Source: JBBUX01 sp037445775 (lineage in GTDB: Bacteria > Actinomycetota > Coriobacteriia > Anaerosomatales > PHET01). From it: a stretch of 26,119 nt of DNA. Positions 25,026 to 26,119 of this stretch are shown here, piece after piece (positions within the stretch are counted from its first letter, which is position 1; each line of letters starts with the position of its first letter). The notes beneath the pieces were generated by a model. It did not search any database. It saw only the letters and a program-made list of their open reading frames with translations, and was not told the DNA's origin. The stretch is taken from contig JBBIJX010000021.1 of the NCBI GenBank assembly GCA_037445775.1, positions 1 through 26,119 of the forward strand, read 5' to 3'. A program made the position numbers and the translations under genes.

Positions 25026-25118
25026 TCACAGCCCGAACGAGGCTGCGAGCGCTTCATCCACCCGGATGCGGCACTCATTGAGGTGCTCTTCGGCCAGCTC
25101 GAGGTAGCCATCTGTCAT
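25026..25118 (-). CDS. possible 30-residue small protein upstream of prfA
   Basis: An ATG at 25118 opens a 30-residue frame ending in TGA at 25026. GGGGGAG lies about six bases before the ATG, as good a ribosome site as those of the real genes nearby. The product is a single amphipathic, acidic helix-like peptide (MTDGYLEL then AEEHLNECRIRVDEALAAS) with one Cys. I do not recognise it. The ribosome site could pair with TCTCC just upstream in a 5-base stem. It may be a small protein, a leader peptide for prfA, or chance. Confidence 0.4.
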   Translation of the reverse strand: MTDGYLELAEEHLNECRIRVDEALAASFGL

Positions 25119-25194
25119 GCGCGTCTCCCCCTGCGGAGAGCGCTCATGCTACGCGGTGTATGTACGTAACGCCAATACGATCGGTAGCGCCCTG

Positions 25195-26119
25195 CTACGT
25201 CAGCTCGGGCACATCGTCGCTGGACTCCGTGGCCGGAACCGCTTCCGCGGCCTCTGTCGCCCCCTGCTCCTCCTCGGCGCCGTTCGGGCCGCCCTCGCCC
25301 GCCTCCAGCCGCTCTCTGGCGATGATGGGCTGCATCGCGGCGACCGCGACCTCGATCATGCCGTCGTCAGGCTCGCGCGTGGTCATGCGCTGCAACTGCA
25401 GACCCGGCCAGAGCAGCACTTTGACGGCCGGGTTGTCCGAGTGGTTTCCGGCCCACTTGACCGTGATCTCGTAAGCGAGACCCGCCACCAACGGCAGCAG
25501 GATGATGCGGGAGAGGATGACGATGCCCAGGATGGCGAGGCGGCTCTCGATGCCCCAACTCGCGGCCATCGCTTTGACCGGCACGAACGAGAAGACGAAG
25601 ATCGCCACCACCATGACCATGAGCAGGAACGACGTGCCGCAACGCATGTGCTGCGTCGACCACCGCTGAATGACCGCCGTCTCAAGCGGCAGGCCGTGCT
25701 CATACGCGTGGATGGTCTTGTGCTCGGCGCCGTGATAGGCGAAGACGCGCTGGATGTCCTCGATACGGCTGATGAGCCAGATGTAGATGAAGAACGCCGC
25801 CACACGCAACACACCATCCACGACGTTCCACTGGAACGGCCGCTCGATGGCCGACCCAACGAACAGGTTCGTCAGCACCGCCGGAAGCACGATGAAGATG
25901 CCGATGGCGAGCCCGAAGCCGAGGATCATCGAGAACGATATCTCTTTTGCGGTGAGCTTCTCCTCTTCGGTCTCACCGGCTAAAGACGCCGATACCGTGA
26001 ATGCTTTCATGGCGAGCGACAGCGTCTCGACGAGTGCCACCACACCGCGGATGACCGGCTTGCGCATCCACGCGCGACGCGCGGCCGCCGAGTGCAGGTC
26101 GTGCTCCTCGGTGTAGATC
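25195..26119 (-). CDS. DUF1385 (YqhQ-type) membrane protein, N-terminus cut off by window edge
   Basis: The frame stays open through the right edge: codons before the first internal ATG (26067) read IYTEEHDLHSAAARRAW, which fits the family's N-terminus just after its glycine-rich start, so the true start lies outside the window. About 307 residues are visible. Landmarks are MRKPVIRGVVALVETLSLAMKA, several membrane segments (GFGLAIGIFIVLPAVL, FFIYIWLIS, FLLMVMVVAIFVFSFVP, LSRIILLPLVAGLAYE), and the conserved FAYHGAEHKTIHAYEHG and STQHMRCGTSFL with His and Cys residues typical of the family. The C-terminal 50 residues are Glu/Ala-rich and low complexity. The biochemical role is unknown; the family often sits before prfA. 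Confidence 0.9.
   Translation of the reverse strand, partial: IYTEEHDLHSAAARRAWMRKPVIRGVVALVETLSLAMKAFTVSASLAGETEEEKLTAKEISFSMILGFGLAIGIFIVLPAVLTNLFVGSAIERPFQWNVVDGVLRVAAFFIYIWLISRIEDIQRVFAYHGAEHKTIHAYEHGLPLETAVIQRWSTQHMRCGTSFLLMVMVVAIFVFSFVPVKAMAASWGIESRLAILGIVILSRIILLPLVAGLAYEITVKWAGNHSDNPAVKVLLWPGLQLQRMTTREPDDGMIEVAVAAMQPIIARERLEAGEGGPNGAEEEQGATEAAEAVPATESSDDVPELT

Overview
The window is high-GC DNA (my impression is about two-thirds G+C, not computed). It comes from a chromosomal housekeeping region of a bacterium that I place in the Actinobacteria, most likely a Coriobacteriia-type lineage. The reasons are the GTG/TAG-rich, tightly packed genes, the order DUF1385-prfA-prmC-tsaC-rpiB-glyA-upp-dCMP deaminase-wecA/tagO-atpIBEFHAGDC-murA-fabZ, and a SpoIID/LytB-type wall protein. 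This placement is inference from gene order and protein style; no database was searched. I saw no rRNA, tRNA, CRISPR array, insertion sequence or phage gene.

Layout. All genes lie on the minus strand except one, so read from right to left. (1) 26119-18230: a truncated DUF1385 membrane protein, a possible 30-codon ORF, peptide release factor 1, its methyltransferase PrmC, the tRNA t6A enzyme TsaC, ribose-5-phosphate isomerase B, serine hydroxymethyltransferase, uracil phosphoribosyltransferase, a dCMP deaminase and a TagO/WecA lipid-carrier sugar transferase. (2) 18038-10975: a small AtpI-like membrane protein, then the complete F1Fo ATP synthase operon in canonical order. (3) 10868-7498: murA, fabZ and an LCP-family (LytR-CpsA-Psr) wall-polymer ligase. 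(4) 4993-7470, the only plus-strand gene: a secreted SpoIID/LytB-domain protein with three copies of a roughly 125-residue C-terminal module, convergent with the LCP gene. (5) 4820-1: purine nucleoside phosphorylase, S-adenosylhomocysteinase, MtnA (methylthioribose-1-phosphate isomerase), an AEC-family permease and the start of a ComF-type phosphoribosyltransferase.

How the genes work together. GlyA, Upp and dCMP deaminase feed one-carbon and pyrimidine nucleotide supply. WecA/TagO, MurA, the LCP ligase and the SpoIID protein all act on the cell wall and its attached polymers. PNP-AhcY-MtnA is a salvage cluster for the by-products of S-adenosylmethionine use. PrfA and PrmC are a functional pair: PrmC methylates the GGQ motif of the release factor.

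I did not find a clear new multi-gene system. The points most worth a second look are the triplicated module on the SpoIID protein, the make-up of the PNP-AhcY-MtnA cluster with its enlarged MtnA, the 30-codon ORF upstream of prfA, several perfect hairpins in otherwise short gaps, and the strong use of TAG stop codons (all eight atp structural genes). No gene-free gap exceeds 300 bases; the longest, 24923-25194, is described.
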